A stretch of 64,000 bases of DNA from Gymnogyps californianus (Eukaryota > Chordata > Aves > Accipitriformes > Cathartidae): NCBI RefSeq assembly GCF_018139145.2, contig NC_059500.1:35011437-35075436 (forward strand), in the 5' to 3' direction. Below the pieces are notes generated by a model. The model was not told the origin of the DNA, did no database searches, and saw only the letters and a list, made by a program, of their open reading frames with translations. Positions 25,701-36,738 of this stretch are shown piece after piece. The position numbers and the translations under genes were made by a program. The first letter of the stretch is position 1. The number at the start of each line of letters is the position of its first letter.

Positions 25701-26763
25701 CAGAAAAAAAAAGTTCTTGAGGAAACAGAAAGTTCACAGAAGGGATTCCACCACTGAGGAATCTCTTGGCTTTCTAGACAGACTTCTCTGTCCAAGATGG
25801 AGAATGGTGTCAGCAGACATCCTTTTTCTCCTGCCCTAGGTCCCATACAGGCTACCGGCTCTCATTTTTTCAACCTCTTGTAATCTGCAAGAGAAGTATT
25901 TATCCTAATAATAAATCACAGAGGCACAGCCAAACAATCACTCAGTTATCATTCTCTGACTCTAAAAAAAAAATTTTGGAAGAAGAATATCTGAGGAAGA
26001 GGCAGGAGTCTTGTATGAGTAGCCTGAATTGCAAGAAAAGTGTTTAAGATGTACAATACTATCATCTGGACAAAAATATTAAGCGATTCCAGAAAGAATA
26101 ACTACCCTATATCTACTCATAAGAGCCTGCCATATCCATATCAATACCATGGGAGTGTTTTATTAAAAATATGTTATTAAATGTGTATGCTTACACAAAC
26201 CACAAATACCTGTAACCCCAAACCATAACAGAGACCATAGGGACTCCTATTCTAATCAGGACTATTCACCCTGCTTTTTTCCATTTTGTTTCAACTAACC
26301 ACAGAGATAACATTTAACCATGTTAAAGTTTTATAGAAAAGTTTAAAGTTTAAAGCAATGTTTTATAAATAAAAGAAGAAGAGATAATGCCTGTACAGTA
26401 AACAGCTGCAGTGTACTACTGCACTTAAGAATGGTGCTTCATTTCCCTTCCTATTGTAAGATGCTCTTAGTCCCAGAAAAAAAACAACAGGCAAAGCAGA
26501 TCTCTGCTTCTGTAGCTTCACTGCTCTCTGGTCTGGCTGAGATTGTCTCAAAGTAATTGCTAAAGTAAAATGACAATTCATCCCATCATAATCTGGTTTG
26601 GTTTTAAATTGTTCTGGAGTAAGCAACCCTTAACTCTCAGTTAAACGGAGTGCTCTAGAGACCTGTGGCCCAGCTCTTTCCATTCTGCCTTTGGCTTAAA
26701 GCATCCCTCTCACATGCTGAGGGACACTGAGGGCAGACTTATCACAGCCATATTTTTATTCAA
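22746..26763. other. non-coding stretch, nothing recognised
   Basis: Four kilobases of AT-rich DNA with no open frame above about 90 codons and no repeat I could identify. Confidence 0.55.
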
Positions 26764-27070
26764 CCCTACGGCTTGCATTCAAAGCCAAAAAGAGTCTCCA
26801 AGGACACAGAGTCCACCACCTCTCTGGGCAACCTGTGCCAGTGCTTAGTCACCCTCACAGTAAAAAAGTGTTTCTTGATGTTCACACGGAACCTCCTGTG
26901 TTTCAGTTTGTGCCCACTGCCTCTGGTCCTGTCACCGGGCACCACTGGAAAGAGCTTGGCTGCATCTTCTTCACACCCTTCCTTTAAAGATTTATGTACA
27001 CTGATAAGACCCGCCCCCCAGCTTTCTCTTCTCCAGGCTAAAACAGTCCCAGCTCTTTGGAGTAGTCTTA
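26764..27070 (-). mobile_element. CR1 LINE ORF2 C-terminal fragment
   Basis: On the minus strand an uninterrupted frame (26766-27134) contains the signature tail of CR1 ORF2: a GDRTRGSGHKLKHRRFRV block, then KKHFFTVRVTKHWHRLPREV, then VDSVSLETLF. This is the segment after the reverse transcriptase core. The 3' UTR and terminal ATTCTATG repeat that normally follow are absent, so both ends are missing; homology fades beyond about 27070. The frame is still open over the fragment, unlike the longer copy at 30025-32717. Too short to encode a functional enzyme; a dead insertion. Confidence 0.85.
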
Positions 27071-27245
27071 GAAATTCTTGCCCTCTGCATTTAGAGCAAA
27101 AGATTGGGTTGACATCTCTCTGCAGCCAAGTCAAGAATAGCTAGCCTCCAGCCTACCATCTACACCCATAACAATCAACACGGCCTGTGGCTTACTCATG
27201 GATCCCTTTGTCTCAGAGGGCTTTTTGCATGTATTTTGTGTCTAG

Positions 27246-27337
27246 CCAGATGCGATGAGGATTTACATTACATACTTGCCTATATGACTTGGAAGGCACT
27301 TGCAGAAACTCATCAAATGAAAAAGGCATCCATACAG
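27246..27337 (+). other. candidate exon (92 bp), unproven
   Basis: An acceptor with a T-rich tract (ATTTTGTGTCTAG) ends at 27245, and a donor ATACAG|GTAAGA follows 27337. One phase is fully open for 30 codons; it starts RCDEDLHYILAYMTWKALAE and ends on a codon boundary. The other two phases are closed. The peptide is not recognised. It lies about 170 bp beyond the CR1 fragment and does not match CR1. Could be a real exon of a gene whose other exons lie outside the window, or a chance splice pair. Confidence 0.22.
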
Positions 27338-30024
27338 GTAAGATGGTTCTGCATGGACATTGATCAAATAACAGTTACATGACAAGAAGGAACTACAACT
27401 CTTAAGTAACATGCGTTAGATCCATACCATTATAAAAGCTGATTCCTATTGGACTATTTGATTAATCTGTATTGCTGCAGTAAATAACCAGCAAGGTATT
27501 GTCTAGTAGTCCCTTTAGCTATATGTCATCATGAAAAATGCCTTTTAAGAGAAAGGTAAGAGTAACATACATAAATGCAGCTAGGTGGGCTGACAAAAGA
27601 GAAAAGAACAAGTATATACCTTCTTAGGAAGCTGCAAGGGTGGTAGAGAATTGATTCTTAAACCCCAAGGAAAGAAATATCAACATGAATTCAGAATGAT
27701 GAATGATGCAAAATACTGAAATAAAACTTGATGGATACATAGCTCCTGTCAGTGCACAGCCTCAAAGCAATCAAACTGAAATGAGACAAAAATATCCCAC
27801 ATATTAACTGGCTTTTGATTTGGGGAAGAATGGGGGAGAGAAAAAAACCACAACTGCTCAGAGATTTGAAATGAGCCTTTTGTTACAGCAAGCAGCCAAA
27901 CTGGGCTCTTTTTCTTTGCACTTGAAGCAGAATGGAGTCATATTACTAAAAAGCTGTTTAAGCACTTTCAGCTTTATCAGAATCCTAGAAACACAGGAAA
28001 TAAAGGGACTGGTTCTGATACTGATAAAACTTGTGGAGTCATCTCACTACGGGAGGCTTTAAAAAAAAAAGAGAGAGAAAGGAAATACAATTTTGGTACC
28101 AGAAATAATCTAATTTACCACTGCAAAGACAAATTACTTCCTGTGCAAAAAAAAAAGCAGGTGAATGAATGTACATCTATGTCCATCCATATCTATGTTG
28201 AACTTGCACATGCCCAAACATTTAGGCCCATATACTTCTCTTGCAGCCAACAGTCCATTCAGGTCAATGAATACTTAAATTGGTTCTCTGATACTTCACA
28301 ACTGGAAATTTTGATCTGATCAAAATCTTCACTGTACTGCTTTTCTGAGGAGAGGGACCACCCACATCTGCAGACATACTCATTTGTGCATACATGCAGG
28401 ACTGAAGCCAAAGTCATCTAGGATAAGCTTTTCATGTCAGTTTACAAAACACGATGACAAATTTTTGTGACCAACTTCTGCGACTGGGAAAGCCTGAAAT
28501 GGTACAAAGGATATATGCTTTTATATGCTCTGCACTACACTATTAGAAAGTGGGAAAAAATGGCAAGTTGTACAACAAGTACCATTAGTCAAGGCCAAGC
28601 GACCTTCTCAGAGGCACATTCTCCCAATGACTTCATGTGGGCAGTTTGAGTCTTGTTAACTAATGTCGTTTCACACCAGGTGTCGTAGTAACTTTGTTAC
28701 TAACTGCATTATCACATAGCAAGCAGTTTATCAACAAAGTATAGCAACCTTTTTTTTTTTCTGGTTAGTGCAAAATGCAATGAAGAATAACCTGACTAAT
28801 GATAAAATAACTTTACCACCACAGAAAATTTTAAATACCTTCAACTATGCTCTGACAATATTTGAGACCCTCTTGTAATGGATGCCTGTGGCTTTATTAG
28901 AAATACAGCTTTCAAAGGTTTAAACCAAAGTAATTGAAAACTTCATTCCACCAGTGATAATTTTTCTTTTTTTTCTTTTTTCTTTTTTTTTGATGCACAT
29001 AGATTATACAGACTAGAGGAGGGAAAAGAAAAGAAAGGAAAATGTCCCTCAGTTATTAATGCCCTGTATTCACAGCCTTGTAATTCTTATTTAAATATGT
29101 TGGTTTATGTTTTGAATGTAACTTCCTACAAAAAACATGAGCATCTGTTCTTACATAGCATTGGCAATGGATTATTTAGCCTCAGAACCAGTCTTCCTTT
29201 ATTGCAGTTGATGCTGTTAGCCATAAAGGCTGTCCAACAGCTTCTTGAACACATTATTCTCAGTTTAATAAATAGAGGATGCTTGTTTTCATTGCAAAAA
29301 TAAACTACTGCAGCAATGGCGTGAGATGAAATGATGGTGTGAGCTTGTGTACAAACACCCTTGTAACCTTAAAGGTGGTTAACTCAGGATAGGGCAAGGT
29401 ATAGCATAAAAACAGGTGTAAAACAGGAAAGACAACAGACTTTATTCCTTAGAAAAAAGATAGCACATAAAAATATTCCTCATGGAAGATTGTTTTATGA
29501 GGTTTAATGAACGGGAAATTAATTTTTTTTTCCTTATTCATACATTTAAATCCCTGTTTTTCATATCTTTACCCACCCTATAAAGTTGACTGGTTAAAGA
29601 GCAGGAGCAGGGAAATATAGACTGTCTTATCAGTAAGGCTATAGAGAGCAGGCATATCACACTACTCATTGATAAAACAAACAAATTACAGATTTTGGAA
29701 ACATCAGCAATTTATTTTACCTTTTTTTTTAAGCTTAATAATAACAGGGAAAAGTTAGTACAGGATATAATTTGATGTTACAGAAGCAATAACAAACTCA
29801 TTGTTGGAGTCTGAAGTCCATTCTTGTCCCATCAGATTAAGTTCAAAGGAGCAGGAACAGTAGTACTGTAGCTATAGGAGAATCAGCTACTTGTGGCAGG
29901 AGAGGGAGTGTAAGGCTGGGAAGCGTGGCAAAAATAGTAACAACCTGGCCTAGTTTTCCTTCACTAGTAGCTTCTACACACCAAAAGAAATAGCTTTAAA
30001 ACTTTCTTGTGAAAAGCAATCTAA
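27338..30024. other. non-coding stretch with T-rich runs
   Basis: Contains a poly-T run near 28750-28760 and a longer TTTTTC-type run at 28963-28991, followed by GAAAAG-type purine-rich DNA. No gene or transposon recognised. Confidence 0.5.
28963..28991 (+). repeat. T-rich (T5-9 C)n tract
   Basis: Nearly pure T with interspersed single C bases over about 30 bases. Low-complexity DNA; may be the reverse complement of an A-rich tail, but no retrotransposed body was recognised beside it. Confidence 0.6.
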
Positions 30025-30717
30025 GAAAGGAGAGGTGGGAGAGTTGCCTTCTATGTGAAAAATGGGATTGATTGCACAGAGCTATCTTTGAAGAACAGTA
30101 ATGCCTAGGTCAAGAGCTTACAGGTGAAAATTTGAGACCAAGCCAACAAAGGAAACTTTGTGGTTGGTGTCTACTACAGGCCCCCCGATCAAGAAGAGAT
30201 GGTTGATGAGGAGTTCCTTCTTCAACTGCAGGAAGCATCACACTCGCAGGCCCAGAGCCTGATAGGGGACTTGAAACACCTGGGCATCTGCTGGAAAAGC
30301 GGCACAGTGAACTGCAAGCAGTCCCAGAAACTACCGGAGTGCGCTGAGGACAACTTCCTAGTACAGGTGATGGAGAGCCTGACCAGAGGAGAGGTACTGC
30401 TGGACCTGTTGCTCACTAATGCAGAACTTATCGGAGAGGTCAAGACTGGAGGTAGTCTGGGCTGCAGTGATCATGCCTTGGTGGAATTCTCAATCTTGAG
30501 GGGTACAGGATGGGTAGAAAGTAGAGTCAGGATCCTAAACCTCAGAAAGGCAAACTTTTGGCTGTTTAGGGTGCTAGTGCGTGGGATCCCTTGGAAAACT
30601 GCCCTCAGAGGCAAAGGAGCAAAAAAGAGCTGGGAGATATTTAGAAACATTTTTCTTAGGGCACAAGAGCTCTCAATCCTGATGTGCAGGAAGTCAGGCA
30701 GGGGAGGCAGGAGGTGA
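30025..30717 (+). pseudogene. CR1 ORF2, endonuclease C-terminal part (broken)
   Basis: Endonuclease-like translation begins with GGRVAFYVKNGIDCTELSLK, continues through VVGVYYRPPDQEE and reaches the conserved S-D-H triad (GCSDHALVEF; codons at 30466-30474), which in this nuclease family carries the catalytic Asp and His. The conserved GDFNH block reads GDLKH (30265-30279), so the catalytic Asn is replaced by Lys. Stops interrupt the frame at 30106, 30133 and 30715; the one at 30133 probably arose from CGA by CpG decay. The N-terminal half of the nuclease is absent. It continues in the same frame into the reverse transcriptase. Confidence 0.9.
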
Positions 30718-32610
30718 GCTTGGCTAAGTCAAGACCTCTTAGCCAAACTGAAACACAAAACCAAAATGCATAGGCAGTGGAGGCAGGGATATACATCCTG
30801 GGGAGATTATAGGGATATGGCCCAAGAGTGCAGGCAGGGATCAGGAAAGCCAAGGCACCAGCTGGAGCTGAACTTGGCTAGGGACATGAGAAATAACAAG
30901 AAGGGTTTCTTCAGATACATAGGACAACAAAGGAAGATGAAAGAAACTGTACCCCCCCGATGAGCGAAATGGGAGACCTGGCTACAACCGACATGGAAAA
31001 GGCTGTAGCCTTCTCTGAAGGTACTCAGCAACTTTTTTGCCTTGGTCTTCACAGGCAAGTGCTCTAGCCATGCTGCACAATTCACAGAATCCAAAGGCAG
31101 GGACCAGGAGAATGAAGTACTGCCCACTGTAGGAGAAGATCAGGTTCGAGACCATCTAAGGAACCTGAATGTGCACAAGTCCATGGGACCGGATGAGATG
31201 CATCCAAAACTGGCAGATGAAGTTGCTAAGCCTCTCTCTATCACATTTGAAAAGTCATGGCAGTCTGGTGAAGTTCCCAGGGTCGGGAAAAGGGAAAACA
31301 AAACCCCCATTTTTAAAAAGGGAGAAAAGAAAGACTCAGGGAACTACAGACGGGTCAGTCTCACCTCTGTGCCCATCAAGATCATGGAGTAGATCCTCCT
31401 GGAAACTATGTGAAGGCACATGGAAAACAGAGAGGTGATTGGTGACAGCCCACACGGCTTCACTAAGGGCAAATTGTGCCTGACAAATTTGGTGGCCTTC
31501 TACGATGGCGTTACAGCATTGGTGGATAAGGGAAGAGCGACTGGCGTTGTCTACCTGCACTTCTGAAAAGCGTTTAACACTGTCCCACACAACATCCTTG
31601 TCTCTAAAATGGAGAAACATGGATTTGACGGATGGACCACTCAGTGGATAAGGAACTGGCTGGATGGTCGCACCCAAAGAGTTGCGGTCAACGGCTCAAT
31701 GTCTGGGTGGAGACTAGTGACGAATGGGGTCCCTCAGGGGCCTGTATTGGGACCAATATTATTTAACATCTTTGTCAGGGACATGGACAGTGGGATTGAG
31801 TGCACCCGCAGCAAGTTTGTGGGTGACACCAAGCTGAGTGGTGCGGTTGATACTCTAGAGGGAAGGGATGCCATCCAGAGGGACCTTGACAGGCTTGAAA
31901 GGTGGGCCCGTGCAAACCTCATGAAGTTCAAGATGGCCAAGTGTGAAGTCCTGCATCTGGGTCAGGGCAATCCCAAACACAGATACAGGCTGGGCAATGA
32001 GTGGATTGAGAGCAGCCCTGCGGAGAAGGACTTGGGGGTATTAGTGGATGAAAAACTGAATATGAGCTGTCAATGTGCACTCACAGCCCAGAAAGCCAAT
32101 CACATCCTGGGCTGCATCAAAAGAAACATGGCCAGAAGGTCAAGGGAGGTGATTCTCCCCCTCTACTCTGCTCTCATGAGACCCCACCTGGAGTACTGTG
32201 TTCAGCTCTGGGGTCTCCAGCATAAGAAAGACATGGACCTGCTCGAGGGGGTCCAGAGGAGAGCCACAAAGATGACCAGGGGGCTGGAGCACCTCCCCTG
32301 TGAGGACAGGCTGAGAGAGTTGAGGTTGTTCAGCCTGGAGAAGAGAAGGCTCTGGGGAGACTTTATAGCGGCCTTGCAATACTTAAAGGAGGCCTACAGG
32401 AAAGATGAGGAGGGACTCTTTATCAGGGAGTGTAGTGATAGGACAACGGGTAACGGGTTTAAACTGAAAGAGGGTAGATTTAGATTAGATATTAGGAAGA
32501 AATTCTTTACAGTGAGGGCGGTGAGACATGGGAACAGGTTCAGGTTGCCCAGAAAGTTGTGGATGCCCCCTCCCTGGAAGTGTTCAAGGCCAGGTTGGAT
32601 GAGGCTTTGA
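30718..32610 (+). pseudogene. CR1 ORF2, reverse transcriptase (broken)
   Basis: Reads RNA template into cDNA in intact relatives. Recognisable blocks are: LELNLARDM with NKKGFFRYIG (30870-30930); VHKSMGPDE (31172-31200); [12 protein letters not shown] (31339-31374), with Pro replaced by Arg in the GNYRP motif; GDS-HGFTKG; motif A region KAFNTVPHN (31567-31593); motif B NGVPQG with LGPILFN (31723-31767); and motif C, which reads FVGD (31816-31827) instead of FADD. Downstream come [25 protein letters not shown] and [16 protein letters not shown]. Stops fall at 31390, 31411 and 31564, the last inside motif A where the catalytic Asp is also lost. Frameshifts lie at the C7 run near 30955, near 31020 and near 32550. 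It cannot make an active enzyme. Confidence 0.93.
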
Positions 32611-32717
32611 GCAACCTGATGTAGTGGAAGGTGTCCCTGCCCATGGCAGGGGTGTTGGAGGTAGATGATCTTTAAGGTCCTTTCCAACCCAATCCATTCT
32701 ATGATTCTATGATTCTA
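32611..32717 (+). repeat. CR1 3' UTR and terminal ATTCTATG repeat
   Basis: After the reading frame the element shows the typical CR1 tail: GGAAGGTGTCCCTGCCCATG, then GATGATCTTTAAGGTCC, then TTCCAACCC, ending in ATTCTATGATTCTATGATTCT. CR1 elements end in a few copies of this octamer rather than poly-A. The inverted pair CCCTGCCCATGGCAGGG within it (32635-32651) forms a short hairpin near the 3' end, probably part of the signal recognised by the element's own reverse transcriptase (inference). Confidence 0.92.
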
Positions 32718-35700
32718 ACTTCCTGTCAAAGCCAGAAGCAGACACATAGCACAGGCTCTATTTCCAAAACCAAGCCATGTCTTTGAATAAGCAAGAAGAA
32801 TAAGTTGCTTTCAAGTTCTTCCTGTTTGTCAGAAAGGAGAAAAACCTTAGGTTAAGCTGCAATAACAAGTAATAAGACCCAACAGGAATGGATTTTAGAG
32901 AAAAATTGCTGGGAATCTGACGTCCACACTATGTGCTAGAGAGGTAATTTCTAAAGAGTAGCTGTAGTTGGGTCCCATGGATTACAGATCTAACTGCCAT
33001 GGACCTGCTGAGGTCTCACATCTGCAAAGCAACTAGCCTTACAGACTTTGAGGCTGGAGGGAGAGCTCCAAGAGAGCTACCACCACCCACTCCTTGGCAC
33101 ACGTCAGTAATATTCTGCCAGATTTATTAAATCCAGGAAAGAGAAGGAGAAACTTTATACAGCCTAATTTCCCCAGGATGTTTATGTTTCTTTTTAGTGG
33201 ATTAAGTAGCAAAATTAGTAAACTCATACATTTTTGAATAATCATGTAGACATGCTAATACCCAAGGAAAAAAGGACACATGTCGAAGAGAGGTTTCGGT
33301 CTGAATCATAGCTAGGCTTTGGCAGTTGGCTTTTATGTAGAATGCAGTGATACTACAAATAGTGTAATGGAATTAATTGTTATCACTCAGCACAGCTGTA
33401 GATTCAGGGACCTACTCTTAATAACCTCCAGCTCATCTAGGTTTCACTAACTTCACTGCATCTCTTAGATTGCCAAAAATATGTCTGATCAGGAGGTGAG
33501 ATCACAAGTTTAGCAGGATATTTAAAAAGCATAAATCAGTTTCAATTTGTTTTAAAATGAGATCTTTTCCTTATTCTCTACTGATGTCTCATAATCCTGA
33601 AAGAAGAGAAGGGTGGTAGAAAGAATCCTAATTTTTCTGAGTTCAACCTTCTTTTAATGTTACTGTCATGATTCCTTTCCCTAGGGATTTCCACACCACT
33701 TGACATGTTTACATAATTCTTCTAGATCAAATTCAGGTTTCATTTAGCTGCAGTAAATTCTTAGAGCAAATCCTTGCCCCATTAAATATCAATTGCAAAA
33801 CGTTTATTGACTGCTGAGGGGTTAGGATTTCATCTGAAGTGCTTTTACTTACATTTGTTGGCAGCACTTCAGATTTCAGTTGAGGTCACTGGAAACACCT
33901 TAGCAGTTGTAGAAATGGACAGGTATCTATGGTCATATGCAATGTGTACACGCAAGTGTTCATTCTGTAATAGCAGTTCACCATTTATTTGAATTTCGTT
34001 AAATGCCATCTTATATAAACCAAGCTGCAAAAATACAGAAAATAATTTTGTTAAATTTTAAAACAAAAGAGCCGTTTACACAATTAACAATTAACATGCA
34101 CTAATCTGTGCATTTCTTATATGCCAGACATGGTTATAATTGTCACTATTTAAATAAAATATTTATCAAATCAGTTCTCTTGAAAAATGTTATCACCAAC
34201 CTAAAATATGTGCTAGCTAGACCTAAAATATATTTTTAAAACTTTTAAGCACTGCTTCTGCTCCAAACAAGCGAAATTCCCAAGGGGAAACTGAAATTAT
34301 ACAAGACCATCTACTGATTGTAATACATGCACTAGCTGCAAGCTAGATCAAATTAAGCTAAATAAAATTACCTGTAAATTGAGTACCTTGACATTCCCTT
34401 TTAATTTTCCCTGCAACTTCCACATCATATGTGTTAAGCTTGTAAAAATAAATAAATAAATAATGACACACTGGCATTCTTGCAAAAAAGAAAAAAAATC
34501 AGCTCTGCCTAAAAACTAGTTCTACTGTGTTCTTTCTGGTACACTCATCATTGTCAGCAACAGTCAAAATGTGCCTTCTATTGCCTGGTTACTCACATAA
34601 TGTTGCTGTGGTTACTTCTGTGTGATAACAGTTGCAAAGCACTTGCTACTTGCTAATAGTGATCCTATGATAGAAACAAGCCACAACGTGCCAACTCTTT
34701 TTCCAGTTTTAATTCCATCTGTATGTAATTGACATTTTGCACACCATACTAACCTTATCAGTGTATGAGGTCAAACTACTTCAGCACAGTAGCAGGAAAG
34801 CTCCTGAGAAAAAACAGAAACAGCTAAAAAGAAGCAATAGTTTTGGCCTTTACTGAAGGTGAAGATCAAGTTGTTAAATGTTTTGGTGAAACTTGATTAA
34901 AATTAAAAGAGCTTTTGCATAAGTAACAGAACAGAGTCTGTGCAAAGAAACCCCATTGCAATGCAGGAAAACACAGCACATTCTGAGGAAGAATTTTAAC
35001 TTCTATCCAAGGTCCAGTAAGAACAAAGAAGTAAGAACAAATGTTTTTGTATGCTCCTTAATTTTGGCATCAAATCCTTCCAACACACAAATGAGAAGAA
35101 GTTATTTCTATACGCAGTCCTGAATCTACCCCCTGTACTTTTTTTTTCCCCTCAAAAATAATGCTGTTTGTTTTCTGTTCTTGTTTTATCCTATAAGCCT
35201 TTTTTCCTAGGCAAGAGATAAAGTAATTTCAGTGATGATAGTAGAATGAGGGGTTTTTTGGTTATCAAATAATGAGGTCCTTAGCTAAACTCTTCTGAAA
35301 TAGACTTACATATTTTTAAAGTGATATTTCCTCCCTGCTTATTGTCCTTTCTGTTACAATACGGCTCAAACTGATATATCCCTCCCTGATGCAAAAATAT
35401 CTGTTAATTCCTAAAGTACCCAGTCTCATACAAGATTCACGACAGCTCACAATGCGACAGGAAACATAGCATGCATATTTCCCAGATAGCCATATCCAAG
35501 AGGGCTCCTAATTATGGCCAGAGTTTTGCATTCTCGAACACATCACACCCAGCATGTGGGTCCTTCAGGAAAGGATCAGAAGCAAAAATCTGTGAAAGTC
35601 ATACCCTCAGGAGTATGTCAATGCCAGTAAGAGGTGCCAGTGATAATCATGTTCAGAAAGAACAAGGTAGGGGAAATCTATGGGGCAATACTCCTACCTC

Positions 35701-36156
35701 TGTTTCAAACCAGCTCCCTCAAAGCCAGCCTCCCTGGTCACACCGGGGAAGAGAGATTGGTCTAAGAGATCTGTTCCTGTTGCCTAGCTGTTAAAACCAA
35801 GGATGCAGGAAAGAGCTGGCAGCAGAGGGCAATAAAAAGAAATGTAACTTGGAGTTAAAGAATATCCTTCAAATATGAGGCAAAATGAGATACTAAGGAG
35901 AAGGCACACATATCGAAAGGGGAAAAAGTTACACAGATAAACAACTACCTGTCTGACGTTTATCAAGAACACCTTCCAAAATTAGCCACCACTTTCAAAA
36001 TCATATTCAACTACCAACAAATGCTGAACACCAAAATCAATAAACCCACAAAGACCCGATCATACCTGTATTAAATGCACACTTGTAAAAATTAGTATAA
36101 CAGCAGAAACACAAAAGACATATCTCTTTATCTACCAGATCAGAAGCTTTCACTGC
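32718..36156. other. non-coding stretch, nothing recognised
   Basis: AT-rich DNA between the CR1 copy and the first solo LTR. It holds an AATA microsatellite (34446-34463) and a weak open frame at 35471-35794 with no recognisable domain. Confidence 0.5.
34446..34463 (+). repeat. (AATA)n microsatellite
   Basis: Four perfect AAAT/AATA units in tandem; simple repeat. Confidence 0.7.
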
Positions 36157-36425
36157 ATCCCTGTCCTGCTTTCGGCTGGGACAGAGTTAACTCTCTTCTT
36201 AGTAGCTGGTACAGTGCTGTGTTTTGGATTTAGGGTGAGAATAATGTTGATAACACTCTGATGTTTTAGTTGTTGCTAAGTAGCGCTTATCTTAAGCCAA
36301 GGACTTTTCAGTTTCCCATGCTCTGCCAGCAAGCAGGTGTACAAGAAACTGGGAGGGACCATAGCCAGGACGGCTGACCCGAACTAGCCAAAGGGTTATT
36401 CCATACCATGGAACGTCATGCTCAG

Positions 36426-36433
36426 TATATAAA
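36426..36433 (+). promoter_or_regulatory. TATA box of solo LTR 1
   Basis: TATATAAA lies 265 bases into the LTR, preceded by TGCTCAG and followed by a G-rich stretch where transcription would start about 25-30 bases on. The same block occurs inverted in LTR 2. Confidence 0.75.
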
Positions 36434-36606
36434 CAGGGGGGAGTTGGCTGGGAGGCGCAGATCGCTGCTGGGGCATCGGTCAGCGGGTGGTGAGCAATTG
36501 CATTGTGCATCACTTGTCTTTTCTTATTTCTTTTTTTTTTAAATTCTTTTTCATTAAAATTAATATTATTCTTAGTTAGTAGTGTATTTTTATTTTTACT
36601 TTAGTT

Positions 36607-36612
36607 ATTAAA
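36607..36612 (+). terminator. polyadenylation signal of solo LTR 1
   Basis: ATTAAA followed by ACTGTTCTTATCTCAACCC. The same arrangement is kept in all three LTRs of this window, which supports a functional R/U5 boundary nearby. Confidence 0.65.
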
Positions 36613-36663
36613 CTGTTCTTATCTCAACCCACAAGTTTTACTTTTTTCCTTTCCTCCTCCCCA

Positions 36664-36680
36664 CCCCACTGGGAGTGGGG
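36664..36680 (+). repeat. U5 inverted repeat in LTR 1
   Basis: Perfect 7-base arms CCCCACT and AGTGGGG around a GGG loop. The equivalent place in LTR 2 keeps the CCCACT/AGTGGG pairing, and LTR 3 has CCCC-AT-GGGG there. A stem just after the poly-A signal may help 3'-end formation (inference). Confidence 0.6.
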
Positions 36681-36738
36681 AGGGGGAAGCGGCTGTGTGG
36701 TGCTTAGCTGCTGGCTGGGGTTAAACCACAACAATCCC

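Larger units (their letters stand above)
30025..32717 (+). mobile_element. CR1 LINE retrotransposon, 5'-truncated, inactive
   Basis: Non-LTR element of the CR1 clade, copied by target-primed reverse transcription. In order it shows the C-terminal part of the apurinic-like endonuclease, the reverse transcriptase with its downstream conserved region, a short 3' UTR and the terminal ATTCTATG-type repeat ending near 32717. CR1-like translation starts at about 30025, so ORF1 and the N-terminal half of the endonuclease are missing, as is usual for truncated LINE copies. The frame is broken by at least six stops and at least three frameshifts, and key catalytic residues are lost. Lack of a visible target duplication fits CR1. 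This is the longest mobile element in the window. Confidence 0.95.
36157..36738 (+). mobile_element. solo LTR 1 of an avian endogenous retrovirus, with TSD
   Basis: The LTR spans 36162-36733 (572 bp). It begins TGTCCTGCTTTCGGCTGGGA, ends TTAAACCACAACA, and is flanked by perfect 5-bp target duplications ATCCC (36157-36161 and 36734-36738). Inside are a TATA box (36426-36433), a polyadenylation signal ATTAAA (36607-36612) and a C/G hairpin downstream of it, giving U3-R-U5 order on the plus strand. No gag, pol or env sequence, primer-binding site or second LTR is adjacent, so this is the scar of recombination between two LTRs. A 5-bp duplication fits ERVL-like or some class I families; the family name is not certain. 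Confidence 0.93.

Noticed and set aside
31336..31677. Minus-strand open frames within the CR1 element
   Set aside because: Shadows of the plus-strand reverse-transcriptase frame.
33410..33510. Possible ancient CR1 relic (CTCATCTAGG, GATCAGGAGG)
   Set aside because: Isolated word matches in the wrong order; not enough to support a repeat call.
36292..36513. Antisense LTR frame as a stand-alone protein gene
   Set aside because: It lies wholly inside a solo LTR and is shared with the other copy by descent. Reported as a finding to test rather than annotated as coding.
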